Source of the DNA: Microlunatus kandeliicorticis
GTDB lineage: Bacteria > Actinomycetota > Actinomycetes > Propionibacteriales > Propionibacteriaceae
Length of the DNA: 64,000 nucleotides
Reading direction: 5' to 3'
Assembly: GCF_014137855.1 (NCBI RefSeq)
Contig: NZ_JACGWT010000003.1
Coordinates: 186,001-250,000, forward strand
In this document: positions 25,488 through 34,165 of the stretch, piece after piece
Layout of the letters: each line of letters begins with the position of its first letter
How positions within the stretch are numbered: position 1 is the first letter of the stretch
Notes under the pieces: generated by a model
The model's input: only the letters and a program-made list of their open reading frames with translations
Told to the model about the DNA's origin: nothing
The model's database searches: none
Made by a program: the position numbers and the translations under genes

Positions 25488-26177
25488 GTGACCGACGGCT
25501 CGATCCACCGCACCGCACGCGACATCGCCCGCGAGGAGATCACCCGCGCGATCGTCGCCGCCGGCCGCCGACAGCTCTCGGAGGTCGGCCCGTCCGAGCT
25601 CTCGCTCCGGGCGGTGGCCCGCGAGCTGGGGATGGTGTCCTCGGCCGTCTACCGCTACTTCCCGAGCCGCGACGAGCTGCTCACCGCGCTGGTGGTCGTG
25701 ATCTACACCGAGATCGCCGACGAGCTCGAGCGGACCGACGCGGCGGCGCGGCGGCGGCCCGACCTGCACGCCCGCTGGATCGCGCTCGCGCACCGACTGC
25801 GCGACTGGGCCCGCGAGCACCCCTTCGACTACGCCCTGGTCTACGGCTCCCCGATCCCGGGCTACACCGCCCCGCGCGACACCGTGGCCCCGGCGACCCG
25901 GGTGGTCCAGGTGCTGCTCGACCTGCTGGCCGAGGCCGAGGCGGCCGACCGCGTGCCCGAGCCCCGACCGGTGCCCCGTGCGGTGCGGGCGTCGATGCGC
26001 GGGCTGCGCGAGGCGACCGCGGGCCGGATCAGCGACGACCTGCTCGTCCGCGGGGTGCAGGCCTGGGGTTCACTGCTCGGGGCGCTCGACCTCGAGCTGT
26101 TCGGCCACCTGCACGGCGCGGTCGAGGACCACGACGTCTGGTTCGCCCACCTGGCCGAGCGGATCGCCCCGCTCTGA
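25488..26177 (+). CDS. TetR/AcrR-family regulator with TetR_C (WHG-type) domain
   Basis: This protein of 229 residues has a TetR helix-turn-helix at residues 15-60: ITRAIVAAGRRQLSEVGPSELSLRAVARELGMVSSAVYRYFPSRDELLTAL. The C-terminal domain has ARWIALAHRLRDWAREHPFDYALVYGSPIPGY, typical of the WHG subgroup. The GTG at 25488 is chosen because CAGACT (25476-25481) ends 6 nt before it and homology begins a few residues later. A longer frame starting at 25365 would include the operator. It probably represses the divergent epimerase gene and perhaps itself. Confidence 0.9.
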   Translation: MTDGSIHRTARDIAREEITRAIVAAGRRQLSEVGPSELSLRAVARELGMVSSAVYRYFPSRDELLTALVVVIYTEIADELERTDAAARRRPDLHARWIALAHRLRDWAREHPFDYALVYGSPIPGYTAPRDTVAPATRVVQVLLDLLAEAEAADRVPEPRPVPRAVRASMRGLREATAGRISDDLLVRGVQAWGSLLGALDLELFGHLHGAVEDHDVWFAHLAERIAPL

Positions 26178-26223
26178 GCCGGCCGGCGACCGGTCCGGCC
26201 CCGGTGCTGCGTAGCCTGCGGAC

Positions 26224-26691
26224 GTGCCGACTCCCCCGTTCGTGCTGGCGCTCCGCGAGGTCTGGGGCCACCGGCCGCTGATGCTGACCGGGGTCGTCGG
26301 GGTGGTCCACGACGCCGGGCAGCGGGTGCTGCTGGTCCGGCGGGCCGACGACGGCCGCTGGTCGCTCCCGGCCGGGATCCTCGAACCCGGCGAACAACCC
26401 GGCGCAGCCCTCGCCCGCGAACTGGCCGAGGAGGCGTGTGTCGAGGTGCGCGTCGACCGGCTCGCGGCGGTGCACGCCGACCCGGTGACCACCTACCCGA
26501 ACGGCGACCAGGTGCAGTACCTCACGCTGGTGTTCCACGCGACCCACCTGTCCGGCGACCCGCGACCCGGCGACGGCGAGGCCCTCGAGGCCGGCTGGTT
26601 CGCCCGGGACGCGCTGCCACCGATGCTCGACCGCGAGCTGGCCGGCCTGGACGAGGGCTGGGAGCGCGACGGTCCGACCCGGTTCGCCTGA
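26224..26691 (+). CDS. Nudix hydrolase with altered Nudix box
   Basis: This protein of 155 residues has a Nudix fold. TGVVGVVHDAGQRVLLVRRADDGRWSLPAGILEPGE leads into the Nudix box GILEPGEQPGAALARELAEE-A-C-V. The catalytic REL..EE core is intact, but the box's last Gly is Cys. Nudix enzymes hydrolyse nucleoside diphosphates linked to other groups; members with this N-terminus are often annotated as MutT-like or ADP-ribose pyrophosphatase. TAGCCT (26212-26217) ends 6 nt before the GTG. It converges on a small membrane protein gene only 18 nt away. Confidence 0.88.
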   Translation: MPTPPFVLALREVWGHRPLMLTGVVGVVHDAGQRVLLVRRADDGRWSLPAGILEPGEQPGAALARELAEEACVEVRVDRLAAVHADPVTTYPNGDQVQYLTLVFHATHLSGDPRPGDGEALEAGWFARDALPPMLDRELAGLDEGWERDGPTRFA

Positions 26692-26709
26692 GCGCTCCGG
26701 GTCCGGCCC

Positions 26710-27045
26710 TCAGGCCGTGCTCGAGGGACGACGGCGGCGCGCGTCCCCGACCATCAGCGCCGCCCCGAACCCGGTGACCAGCACGCCGACCACCACGATC
26801 ACCGGACGTGCCGCGCGGGCGTTGCCGACCCGTTCCTCGTAGGTCTGGCCCGGCGTCCCGTCCGCCTTGGCGCAGTTCTGCCCGGGTTGCAGCTGGCGCC
26901 CGTAGCAGTCGACGTCGACCCCCGCGCCCAGGGTGAACGGGTAGAGCACGATGAACAGGCCGGCCAGCACCAGCACGGTGTGCGCGACCAGCCGCCCGGT
27001 GCGGCCGAGCCGGCGCGGGGCCGCCGTCGGACGCGGCTCGCTCAC
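26710..27045 (-). CDS. Small two-helix membrane protein
   Basis: This protein of 111 residues has two hydrophobic helices (about residues 19-39 and 81-101) with an intervening extracytoplasmic loop containing VDCYGRQLQPGQNCAKADGTPGQTYEERV. The loop has two cysteines that could form a disulfide. Its GTG overlaps the gcvT stop (GTGA), so it is probably cotranscribed with gcvT. I do not recognise a named family; similar two-helix proteins occur after gcvT in related genomes as far as I can tell. Function unknown. Confidence 0.75.
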   Translation of the reverse strand: MSEPRPTAAPRRLGRTGRLVAHTVLVLAGLFIVLYPFTLGAGVDVDCYGRQLQPGQNCAKADGTPGQTYEERVGNARAARPVIVVVGVLVTGFGAALMVGDARRRRPSSTA

Positions 27046-28217
27046 GGTTCGCGCACCCCGGCCGCGACGAACGGCGGCTTGACCACCTCGAACTGCTCGG
27101 CCCGGCTCCGGACGTCCACCGCGACGACCTCGCCGATCCTGACGCCGGGGTCGACCAGGGCCAGCGCGATGCCGGTCTTGAGGGTCGGCGAGAACGTCCC
27201 CGAGGTGACCCGGCCGAGCTCGGCCGGGACGTCGGGCGCGGACGTGTCCTCGGTCGCCGTCGCCTCGGCGACCCGACGGACGGTCATCCCCGGCCGCGGG
27301 ATGCCGCGGCGGACGGCCCGGAGCGCGCGGAGCGTCCGCTGCGGGCCCTGCTCCTTCTCCCGGCGGAGCGCCTCGTGCCCGCGGAAGGCGGGCTTGGCCC
27401 AGCCGACCGCCCAGCCGAGCCGCGCCTGCACCGGGGTGATGTCGGGCCCGATGTCCTGACCGCAGAGCGGATAGCCCATCTCGGTCCGCAGGGTGTCGCG
27501 GGCGGCGAGCCCGGCCGGCTGGAGCCCGTACGGCTCGCCGGCAGCGACCAGTGCGTCCCAGACCTCGTGGCTGCGGTCGCTCGGCGCCACCAGCTCGTAG
27601 CCGCGCTCGCCGGTGTACCCGGTGCGGCAGACGATCACCGGGACGCCGGCCAGCTCGGTCTCGACGAAGCTCAGGTAGGGGTGTCCGACCGGCAGCCCGG
27701 CGGTGCGGAGCACCTCGTCGGAGAGCGTGCCCTGCACCGCGAGCACCGCGAAGTCGTGGTGCCGGTCGGTGACCCGGACCCCGTCCCCGACGGCCTCGGC
27801 GAGGACGGCGGCGACGGTCGCGCCGTTGGCGGCGTTCGGCACCAGGAAGACGTCGTCGGGCGAGCGGAGGTAGGCGATCATGTCGTCGACCACCCCGCCG
27901 TCGGGGGTGCAGAGCAGCGTGTACTGCGCCTGACCGGGCGCGATCCTGCCGAGGTCGGCGGTGAGCACGGCGTTGACCGCCTCGGCGGCCCCGGGGCCGC
28001 GGACGTCGATCTTGCCCAGGTGGCTGACGTCGAAGATCCCGACCGCGGTGCGGACGGCGGTGTGCTCGGCGAGCACCCCGGCGCCCGCGTACTCCAGCGG
28101 CATCGACCAGCCGCCGAAGGCGGCGAACTTGGCGCCGAGGGCGACGTGCCGGTCGTGCAGCGGGGACCGTTGCAGGGTGGCCGTCCCGGCCGGACCGGTC
28201 GACTGCTCGTCGCTCAT
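27042..28217 (-). CDS. gcvT: Glycine cleavage aminomethyltransferase (T-protein)
   Basis: GcvT, 391 residues, transfers the methylene group from lipoyl H-protein to tetrahydrofolate. Conserved parts are LHDRHVALGAKFAAFGGWSMPLEY, GIFDVSHLGKIDVRG, YTLLCTPDGGVVDDMIAYL, CRTGYTGERGYELV and the C-terminal barrel GRVTSGTFSPTLKTGIALALV. ATG 28217 is preceded by GAGGAG at about 9 nt; the frame to 28331 extends into the untranslated region. gcvH and gcvP are not in the window. The 151-nt gap to divergent pepA seems too short for a tandem glycine riboswitch and shows no such fold by eye. Confidence 0.95.
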   Translation of the reverse strand: MSDEQSTGPAGTATLQRSPLHDRHVALGAKFAAFGGWSMPLEYAGAGVLAEHTAVRTAVGIFDVSHLGKIDVRGPGAAEAVNAVLTADLGRIAPGQAQYTLLCTPDGGVVDDMIAYLRSPDDVFLVPNAANGATVAAVLAEAVGDGVRVTDRHHDFAVLAVQGTLSDEVLRTAGLPVGHPYLSFVETELAGVPVIVCRTGYTGERGYELVAPSDRSHEVWDALVAAGEPYGLQPAGLAARDTLRTEMGYPLCGQDIGPDITPVQARLGWAVGWAKPAFRGHEALRREKEQGPQRTLRALRAVRRGIPRPGMTVRRVAEATATEDTSAPDVPAELGRVTSGTFSPTLKTGIALALVDPGVRIGEVVAVDVRSRAEQFEVVKPPFVAAGVREP

Positions 28218-28368
28218 CGGGGTGCGCTCCTCGCGGTGGTGGTCTCCGGCGGGCCGGGCCCGGCGGACTGCGGGCGGGGCCATTCTGCCCGCGTCCCCGC
28301 CGTGCTCCCGGCCACCCGCGGTTCCGGCCACAGGTCGGGGCCATCCGACCGGGAACTAACCTGACCCA

Positions 28369-29901
28369 ATGCCTCATCCTGACGCCGTCGGCACCGCGGT
28401 GCCGACCACGGTCGACCTGCCCCCGGTCGATCTCTCCCGCTCCCCCGCCCGCCACACCGACGTCCTCGTGGTCGGCGTGCGCGGTCAGGCGCTGGTCGGC
28501 GGTTCCGACGCCCTGAACCGCACCTACCGCAAGACCCACGGGCTCGGCGTCGCGGCGCTGGCCGCCAAGCTCGGGCTGGACGACACGCCGCTGACCACCC
28601 GCACGCTCCCGCCGGCCGACGGCGCGGCCGGGGACGGACCGCTGCTGCTCGCCGTCGCCCTCGGCCCAGCCGGTGATCCCGAGGCGCTCCGGCAGGCGGC
28701 CGGCGTGGCCGTCCGCGCCGCGGTCGCCGACCACCACGGATCGCCGTCGGTGGCGCTCGCGCTCGGGGCGAGCACCCCGGCGGAGGTCGCCGCGGTGACC
28801 GAGGGTGCGCTGCTCGGGCAGTACCGCTATCCCGGCGTCACCGCCCGCGACCCGAAGCCGGGTCCCGCCCGGCTCACCGTGGTCGCTCCGCGGGACCCGG
28901 AGCTCGCCACGGCTGTCCAGGACGCACAGCTGGTCGCCGCGGCGGTGCTGCAGGCGCGGGCTTGGGTGAACACCCCGGCGAACCTGCTCTACCCGGACTC
29001 GTTCGCCGAGGCCGCCCGGAGCTACCTGACCGGCGCGAAGATCGACGTCGAGGTGCTCGACGAGGACGAGCTGGCGCGCGGCGGGTACGGCGGGCTGCTG
29101 GCCGTCGGTGGGGGGTCGGCCCGTCCGCCGCGACTGGTCCGGCTGAGCTACCGGCCGCGTGTCGCCAAGCGGCACCTGGTGCTGGTCGGCAAGGGCATCA
29201 CCTTCGACGCCGGCGGGCTCAACCTCAAGCCGGCCGACAACATGTACACGATGAAGACCGACATGTCGGGTGCGGCCGCGACGGTGGCCGCGACCAGGGC
29301 GGTCGCCGACCTCGGGCTCAAGGTCAACGTCACCTGCTACGCCACGATGGCCGAGAACCTCCCGTCCGCGACCGCGTTCCGGCCGTCGGACGTGCTGACC
29401 ATCTACGGCGGGACGACCGTCGAGAACGGCAACTCCGACGCCGAGGGGCGGCTGGTGATGGCCGACGCGCTGGCCCGCTCGGCCGAGGACGCCCCCGACC
29501 TGGTCGTCGACGTCGCCACCCTGACCGGTGCCGCGATCACCGCGCTCGGTGAACGGACCAGCGGGCTGTTCGCCGACGACGACGCCAGCGCGTCCCGGCT
29601 GCTGGCCGCAGCCGAGGCCGCGGGCGAGAGCTTCTGGCGGCTGCCGATCCTCGAGGAGACCCGCCGACGGCTCGACTCGAAGGTCGCCGACCTGCGCTCG
29701 ACGGCACCCGACCGTCCGGCCGGTGCCTCGGTCGCCGCGGCGTTCCTGCGCGAGTTCGTCCCGGCCGGGGCCGGCTGGGCCCACCTGGACATCGCGGGAA
29801 CCGCGTTCCGGGGCGGCGAGCCGTACGGCTACGTGGCCTCGGGCGGGACCGGGGTCGGAGTCCGGACGCTGGTGGCGCTGGCCCGCGACCTGGCCGGCTG
29901 A
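28369..29901 (+). CDS. pepA: Leucyl aminopeptidase (M17)
   Basis: PepA, 510 residues, is a two-metal cytosolic aminopeptidase. The N-terminal domain is poorly conserved; the catalytic part starts after residue 180 with WVNTPANLLYPDSFAEAA, then LVGKGITFDAGGLNLKP, KTDMSGAAATVAA, ENLPSATAFRPSDV and NSDAEGRLVMADAL, which provide the metal-binding Lys, Asp and Glu residues. TAACCT (28357-28362) ends 6 nt before the ATG, a leaderless layout. It lies between gcvT and lpdA, the order seen in streptomycetes. Confidence 0.95.
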   Translation: MPHPDAVGTAVPTTVDLPPVDLSRSPARHTDVLVVGVRGQALVGGSDALNRTYRKTHGLGVAALAAKLGLDDTPLTTRTLPPADGAAGDGPLLLAVALGPAGDPEALRQAAGVAVRAAVADHHGSPSVALALGASTPAEVAAVTEGALLGQYRYPGVTARDPKPGPARLTVVAPRDPELATAVQDAQLVAAAVLQARAWVNTPANLLYPDSFAEAARSYLTGAKIDVEVLDEDELARGGYGGLLAVGGGSARPPRLVRLSYRPRVAKRHLVLVGKGITFDAGGLNLKPADNMYTMKTDMSGAAATVAATRAVADLGLKVNVTCYATMAENLPSATAFRPSDVLTIYGGTTVENGNSDAEGRLVMADALARSAEDAPDLVVDVATLTGAAITALGERTSGLFADDDASASRLLAAAEAAGESFWRLPILEETRRRLDSKVADLRSTAPDRPAGASVAAAFLREFVPAGAGWAHLDIAGTAFRGGEPYGYVASGGTGVGVRTLVALARDLAG

Positions 29902-30226
29902 GCCGGCGTCGCACCTGCGTCGGGGGACTGATTCAAGGAGCCGGCCGACGAGGTCGCGGGGAGAACGCAAAGGCCGTGCCGGACGCCCTGCGTCGGCTTC
30001 CGGAGATGCTCCGGAGCCTGCCGCGGGGGCCGGCACGGCCACACACGAGACGACGTTTCCCACGGTCCCGTGTCATCACCCACCCAGAGGTGAAGCTCTT
30101 TGCACCCTGGATTCGCGGCCGGTCGGCGACCGGATGGGTGCGCGTCACAACCATTCCGCAGATCAAGACGTTCGGCGGGATCGGGGCAGGGGCTGACGGG
30201 ACCGGCGCGCTTCGGGCCCGTGGGGC
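29902..30226. other. 325-nt gap with a long structured hairpin, no gene
   Basis: This is the convergent space between pepA and the small minus-strand gene. It contains a large imperfect hairpin (29972-30040). Two overlapping frames on opposite strands (about 29976-30260 and 29933-30166) encode 77-94 residue peptides without homology or ribosome sites and are not convincing. The part 30047-30226 is less GC-rich than its neighbours and has no recognised motif. Confidence 0.6.
29972..30040. terminator. Large hairpin, probable bidirectional terminator
   Basis: Outer arms GGCCGTGCCGG (29972-29982) and CCGGCACGGCC (30030-30040) are perfect 11-bp complements. An inner hairpin has TCCGGAG-ATG-CTCCGGA flanked by partly paired segments, so nearly the whole 69 nt can fold into one stem. 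On the minus strand it is followed by TTT. It lies about 70 nt after pepA and 187 nt past the opposing gene. Confidence 0.65.
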
Positions 30227-30565
30227 TCAGTTCCCGCCGCGGAGCCGACGCGAGTTGTAGTCGCGCATCCGCTGCGGATAGCCGACCACCGCGGCGTCGT
30301 AGTGCGGCAGGTGCATGTGCTCGGCGAAGGCATGGGCCCAGGCCGGCGACGGCACCTTGCGCCGGGTCCACTCGCCGTCCCAGGCGACCAGCAGCATCGT
30401 GGTCTGGGTGACGGCGGTCTGCGGTTCGACGAAGGCTTCGACCCCGCGGTGGGTGGCGATGAAGTCGGTCAGGTGCCGGACGATCGTGTCGTCGACCGCC
30501 AGGTTCTCGCGCGCGACCCGGGTGCGCCGGCCGAGTCGGGCCGCACCGCGTCGCAACCACCCCAT
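30227..30565 (-). CDS. Conserved small protein divergent from lpdA
   Basis: This protein of 112 residues starts MGWLRRGAARLGRR, a basic N-terminus. It continues with DTIVRHLTDFIATHRGVEAFVEPQTAVTQTTMLLVAWDGEWTRRKVPSPAWAHAFAEHMHLPHYDAAVVGYPQRMRDYN. I recognise the pattern as a conserved actinobacterial hypothetical that neighbours lpdA, sometimes labelled oxidoreductase without proof. The ATG is chosen because a -10 element CATACT ends 6 nt before it on the minus strand (30577-30572). No membrane helix is seen. Conserved WDGEWTRR and PxWAHAFAEHMHLP suggest a structured domain; function unknown. Confidence 0.78.
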   Translation of the reverse strand: MGWLRRGAARLGRRTRVARENLAVDDTIVRHLTDFIATHRGVEAFVEPQTAVTQTTMLLVAWDGEWTRRKVPSPAWAHAFAEHMHLPHYDAAVVGYPQRMRDYNSRRLRGGN

Positions 30566-30644
30566 GGGTTCAGTATGGCCGGGCCGGGCAACCTGAGCCG
30601 GGACTGAGCGGCTCGTCCGGAGTGGCACGGACCGATGAGGAGGA

Positions 30645-30678
30645 GCAGCCCCCGGTCGCCTGACCGGGGAGCGGCTGC
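30645..30678 (+). other. Hairpin in the lpdA leader
   Basis: GCAGCC-CCCGGTC-GCCT-GACCGGG-GAGC-GGCTGC folds into a two-part stem of 13 pairs with a 4-nt loop, 25 nt upstream of the lpdA ATG. It could be a protein-binding or attenuating structure if transcription begins upstream of it, or a stop for antisense transcripts. Confidence 0.45.
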
Positions 30679-30703
30679 GGCCCGCCTGGAAGGATGTCGG
30701 GTC

Positions 30704-32125
30704 ATGAGCAGCTCGCCCGCCGAGACCCCGGACCACCCCGACCTGATCGTCCTCGGCGGCGGCAGCGGTGGGTACGCCTGCGCCCTTCGCGCGGCCGAGC
30801 TCGGGCTGGCGGTGACCCTGGTCGAGAAGGACAAGGTCGGGGGGACCTGCCTGCACCGCGGCTGCATCCCCACCAAGGCCTGGCTGCACGCCGCCGAGGT
30901 GGCCGACACCGTCCGCGAGTCCGAACGGTTCGGCATCGGCGCCGCGCTGACCGGCGTCGACGTGCCGGCGTTGCGTCGCTATGCGGACGGGGTGGTCAGC
31001 CGGCTCCACAAGGGCCTGACCGGACTGGTTCGGTCGCGCCGGGTCACCGTCGTCGAGGGCTCCGGCGAGCTACTCGCCCCCGAGGCCGACGGCCGCCCCG
31101 GGGTCCGCGTCGACGGCCGGGAGCTGCGGGCGTCCGCCGTGGTGCTGGCCACGGGGTCGCAGCCGCGGCTGGTCCCGGGCCTCGAGCTCGACGACCGGGT
31201 GCTGACCAGCGACCAGGCGCTCCGGCTCGAGCGGCTGCCCGGCTCGGCGCTGGTGCTCGGCGGCGGGGTGATCGGGGTCGAGTTCGCCTCGGCCTGGCGC
31301 TCGCTCGGGGTCGAGGTGACCGTGGTCGAGGCGCTGCCCCGGCTGCTCCCCGCCGAGGACCCGGCCAGCTCCGCGGCCATCGAGCGCGCCTACCGCAAGC
31401 GCGGGATCGACGTCCGCACCGGGTCGGCGATGGCCGGGCTCGAACGCACCGCCGACGGCGTCCGGCTGACCCTCGAGTCGGGTCAGAGCGTCGAGGCCGA
31501 GCTGCTGCTGGTCGCGGTCGGACGCGGCCCGGTGAGCGACGGGCTCGGCTACGCCGAGGCCGGGGTGGCGCTCAACCGCGGCTACGTGGAGACCGACGAG
31601 CGGCTGGCCACCGGGGTGGCCGGCGTGTGGGCCGTCGGCGACCTCGTGTTCGGCCCCCAGCTGGCCCACCGCGGTTTCGCGCACGGGATCTTCGTGGCCG
31701 AGGAGGTCGCCCGTGCCGCCGGCCGCGACCTGCCCGCGCCCAACCCGGTCCGCGACGAGAGCGTCCCGCGGGTCACCTACAGCAGCCCGGAGGTCGCCTC
31801 GGTCGGGCTCTCCGAGGCCGAGGCGCGCGAGCGGCACGGCGACGTCCGCACCCTCACCTACGACCTGGCCGGCAACGGGAAGTCCCAGATCCTGCGGACC
31901 CAGGGCTTCGTCAAGCTGGTCGCGCTGCCCGACGGACCGGTGGTCGGCGTGCACCTGGTCGGCGACCGGGTCGGCGAGCTGATCTCGGAGGGCCAGCTGA
32001 TCGTCGACTGGGCCGCGCTGCCCGGCGAGGTGGCCGACCTGCTGCACCCGCACCCGACCCAGTCCGAGGCGCTCGGCGAGGCCCACCTGGCGCTGGCCGG
32101 CAAGCCGCTGCACGCCCACGGCTGA
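30704..32125 (+). CDS. lpdA: Dihydrolipoamide dehydrogenase (E3)
   Basis: Lpd, 473 residues, reoxidises dihydrolipoyl groups of 2-oxoacid dehydrogenases and the glycine cleavage system. FAD-binding motif VLGGGSGGYACALRAAELG, the redox disulfide GGTCLHRGCIPTKAW, NAD-binding GGGVIGVEFASAWRSLG, VGDLVFGPQLAHRG and the C-terminal catalytic HPHPTQSE are all present. The ATG at 30704 has AAGGA at 9 nt; AAGGAT could also act as a -10 box at 8 nt. sucB follows after 158 nt, which contains its own -10-like TAGGCT (32169-32174). Confidence 0.97.
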   Translation: MSSSPAETPDHPDLIVLGGGSGGYACALRAAELGLAVTLVEKDKVGGTCLHRGCIPTKAWLHAAEVADTVRESERFGIGAALTGVDVPALRRYADGVVSRLHKGLTGLVRSRRVTVVEGSGELLAPEADGRPGVRVDGRELRASAVVLATGSQPRLVPGLELDDRVLTSDQALRLERLPGSALVLGGGVIGVEFASAWRSLGVEVTVVEALPRLLPAEDPASSAAIERAYRKRGIDVRTGSAMAGLERTADGVRLTLESGQSVEAELLLVAVGRGPVSDGLGYAEAGVALNRGYVETDERLATGVAGVWAVGDLVFGPQLAHRGFAHGIFVAEEVARAAGRDLPAPNPVRDESVPRVTYSSPEVASVGLSEAEARERHGDVRTLTYDLAGNGKSQILRTQGFVKLVALPDGPVVGVHLVGDRVGELISEGQLIVDWAALPGEVADLLHPHPTQSEALGEAHLALAGKPLHAHG

Positions 32126-32283
32126 CCCGTCCGGGACGGGTGCGGCGCAGCCCCCGCGGCCGACCACTAGGCTGAGCGGGACTTCGCGGACCACTGCCGA
32201 TTCGCCCCAGGGCCGATCCGGCGCCCCAACCGGTCTGCGAGCGTCGCGCTGGCAGCACTGACACCGAGGAGTCGGAACGAACC

Positions 32284-34131
32284 ATGTCCACTGAGGTCAC
32301 CCTTCCCGCTCTGGGCGAAAGCGTCACCGAAGGCACGATCAGCCGCTGGCTGAAGGCGGTCGGCGACACCGTGGCGGCCGACGAGGCCCTGCTCGAGGTC
32401 TCGACCGACAAGGTCGACACCGAGATCCCGTCCCCGGTCGCGGGCACCGTGCTGGAGCTCCGGGCCGACGAGGACGAGACGGTCGAGGTGGGCGCGGTGC
32501 TCGCAGTGATCGGCGACGCCGACGAGCAGAGCAGCGACTCCGGATCCGATGGCGCCTCCGCGGACGAGGGCGACGGCGGGACCGCCTCGGCCGACGACTC
32601 CGCGACCGGCTCCGACCAGACCCAGCAGGCCGACAGCGCCGAGGAGACCGCCGAGCAGCAGACGTCCGCCGCCGACGAGGGCCGTCAGGCCTCCGGCGGC
32701 AGCGGCTCCGGCGGCGGCGCGGGCACCGAGGTCAAGCTCCCCGAGCTCGGCGAGAGCGTCACCGAGGGCACAGTCAGCCGGTGGCTCAAGTCGGTCGGCG
32801 ACACGGTCGAGGTGGACGAGGCGCTGCTCGAGGTCTCGACCGACAAGGTGGACACCGAGATCCCGTCGCCGGTCGCCGGCACGGTGCTGGAGATCCGGGT
32901 GAAGGAGGACGAGACCGTCGACGTCGGCGCCGTGCTGGCCGTGGTCGGCGACGGTGCCGCAGGCAGCGGTGGCTCGGACGAGCCGGCCCCCCAGAGCGAG
33001 CCCGAGCCCGAGCCGGAGCCCGAACCGCAGGCCGCGACCCCCGAGCCGGAAGCGAAGGCCGAGCCCGAGCCGAAGCCCGAGCCGAAGCCCGAGCCGAAGC
33101 CGGAACCGCAGAGCCAGCCGCAGAGCCAGAGCGAGAACGCCCAGCCGGCGCCCGCGGTCGCCCCGCGGAGCAGCGGCTCGGGCGGCAGCGACGCGTACGT
33201 CACCCCGCTGGTCCGCAAGCTGGCCGCCGAGAACGACGTCGACCTGTCCACGGTCGAGGGCACCGGCGTCGGGGGCCGGATCCGCAAGCAGGACGTCCTC
33301 GCCGCGGCCGAGGCGAAGAAGCAGGCCGCCAGCGCGCCGGCCCCGCAGCCGGCGGCCCAGCCCGCCGCGTCCGCACCGTCGGCGCCGTCGCGTCCCGCGC
33401 TCGAGCCGAGCTCGCTGCGCGGCACCACCGAGAAGATGTCGCGGCTGCGCAAGACGATCGCCCGGCGGATGGTCGAGTCGCTCCAGGTGTCGGCCCAGCT
33501 GACCGCGACCGTCGAGGTCGACCTGACCGCGATCTCGCAGATCCGGTCCCGGGTCAAGGACGACTTCAAGGCCCGCGAGGGCGCCAGCCTGTCCTACCTG
33601 CCGTTCATCACCAAGGCCGTGGTCGAGGCGCTCAAGGTCTACCCCAAGGTCAACGCCACGGTCGACGACGAGACGATCACCTACCCCGATGCCGAGCACG
33701 TGGGCATCGCGGTGGACACCGAGCGCGGCCTGCTGGTGCCGGTGATCAAGGACGCCGGCGACCTCAACATCGCCGGACTGGCCAAGAAGATCGGCGACCT
33801 GGCCGCCCGGACCCGGTCCAACAAGGTCGGGCCGGACGAGCTGAGCGGCGGCACGTTCACGATCACCAACTACGGCTCCGCCGGCACCCTGATGGACACG
33901 CCGATCATCAACCAGCCGCAGGTGGCGATCCTCGGCACCGGTGCGCTGGTCAAGCGGCCGATGGTGATCAAGGACGCACGCCTCGGTGAGGTGATCGCGG
34001 TCCGCGACATGATGTACCTGTCGATGTCCTACGACCACCGGATCGTCGACGGCGCCGACGCGGCACGCTTCCTGTCGGCGGTCAAGGCCCGGCTCGAGGA
34101 GGGCGACTTCGGCTCGGAGTTCGGTCTGTGA
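32284..34131 (+). CDS. sucB: 2-Oxoacid dehydrogenase E2, double lipoyl domains
   Basis: This E2 protein of 615 residues has two lipoyl domains (about 1-80 and 137-215), each with [15 protein letters not shown] around the lipoyl lysine. A long Pro/Glu/Lys/Ala linker with EPEP and KPEP repeats follows (about 240-285). A peripheral subunit-binding domain, [34 protein letters not shown], and the acyltransferase domain ending in [18 protein letters not shown] come last. The tradition labels it succinyltransferase, but in actinobacteria the equivalent protein (DlaT of mycobacteria) serves pyruvate dehydrogenase, so the substrate is uncertain. It would be lipoylated by LipB/LipA encoded downstream. 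Confidence 0.93.
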   Translation: MSTEVTLPALGESVTEGTISRWLKAVGDTVAADEALLEVSTDKVDTEIPSPVAGTVLELRADEDETVEVGAVLAVIGDADEQSSDSGSDGASADEGDGGTASADDSATGSDQTQQADSAEETAEQQTSAADEGRQASGGSGSGGGAGTEVKLPELGESVTEGTVSRWLKSVGDTVEVDEALLEVSTDKVDTEIPSPVAGTVLEIRVKEDETVDVGAVLAVVGDGAAGSGGSDEPAPQSEPEPEPEPEPQAATPEPEAKAEPEPKPEPKPEPKPEPQSQPQSQSENAQPAPAVAPRSSGSGGSDAYVTPLVRKLAAENDVDLSTVEGTGVGGRIRKQDVLAAAEAKKQAASAPAPQPAAQPAASAPSAPSRPALEPSSLRGTTEKMSRLRKTIARRMVESLQVSAQLTATVEVDLTAISQIRSRVKDDFKAREGASLSYLPFITKAVVEALKVYPKVNATVDDETITYPDAEHVGIAVDTERGLLVPVIKDAGDLNIAGLAKKIGDLAARTRSNKVGPDELSGGTFTITNYGSAGTLMDTPIINQPQVAILGTGALVKRPMVIKDARLGEVIAVRDMMYLSMSYDHRIVDGADAARFLSAVKARLEEGDFGSEFGL

Positions 34132-34165
34132 TCCGCGCGGCGGGCACCGGCCGGGCGACGCGTCG

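Noticed and set aside
28218-28368. Glycine riboswitch considered before gcvT.
   Set aside because: The gap is only 151 nt, is shared with pepA, and shows none of the conserved riboswitch core by eye.
26710-30063. Single minus-strand frame of 1117 codons through gcvT and pepA.
   Set aside because: Only its last 111 codons form a plausible membrane protein; the rest is a different phase of gcvT and the complement of pepA.
29976-30260. Possible 94-residue gene in the pepA downstream gap.
   Set aside because: No ribosome site or -10 fits, it begins inside the hairpin, and the sequence has no recognisable family.
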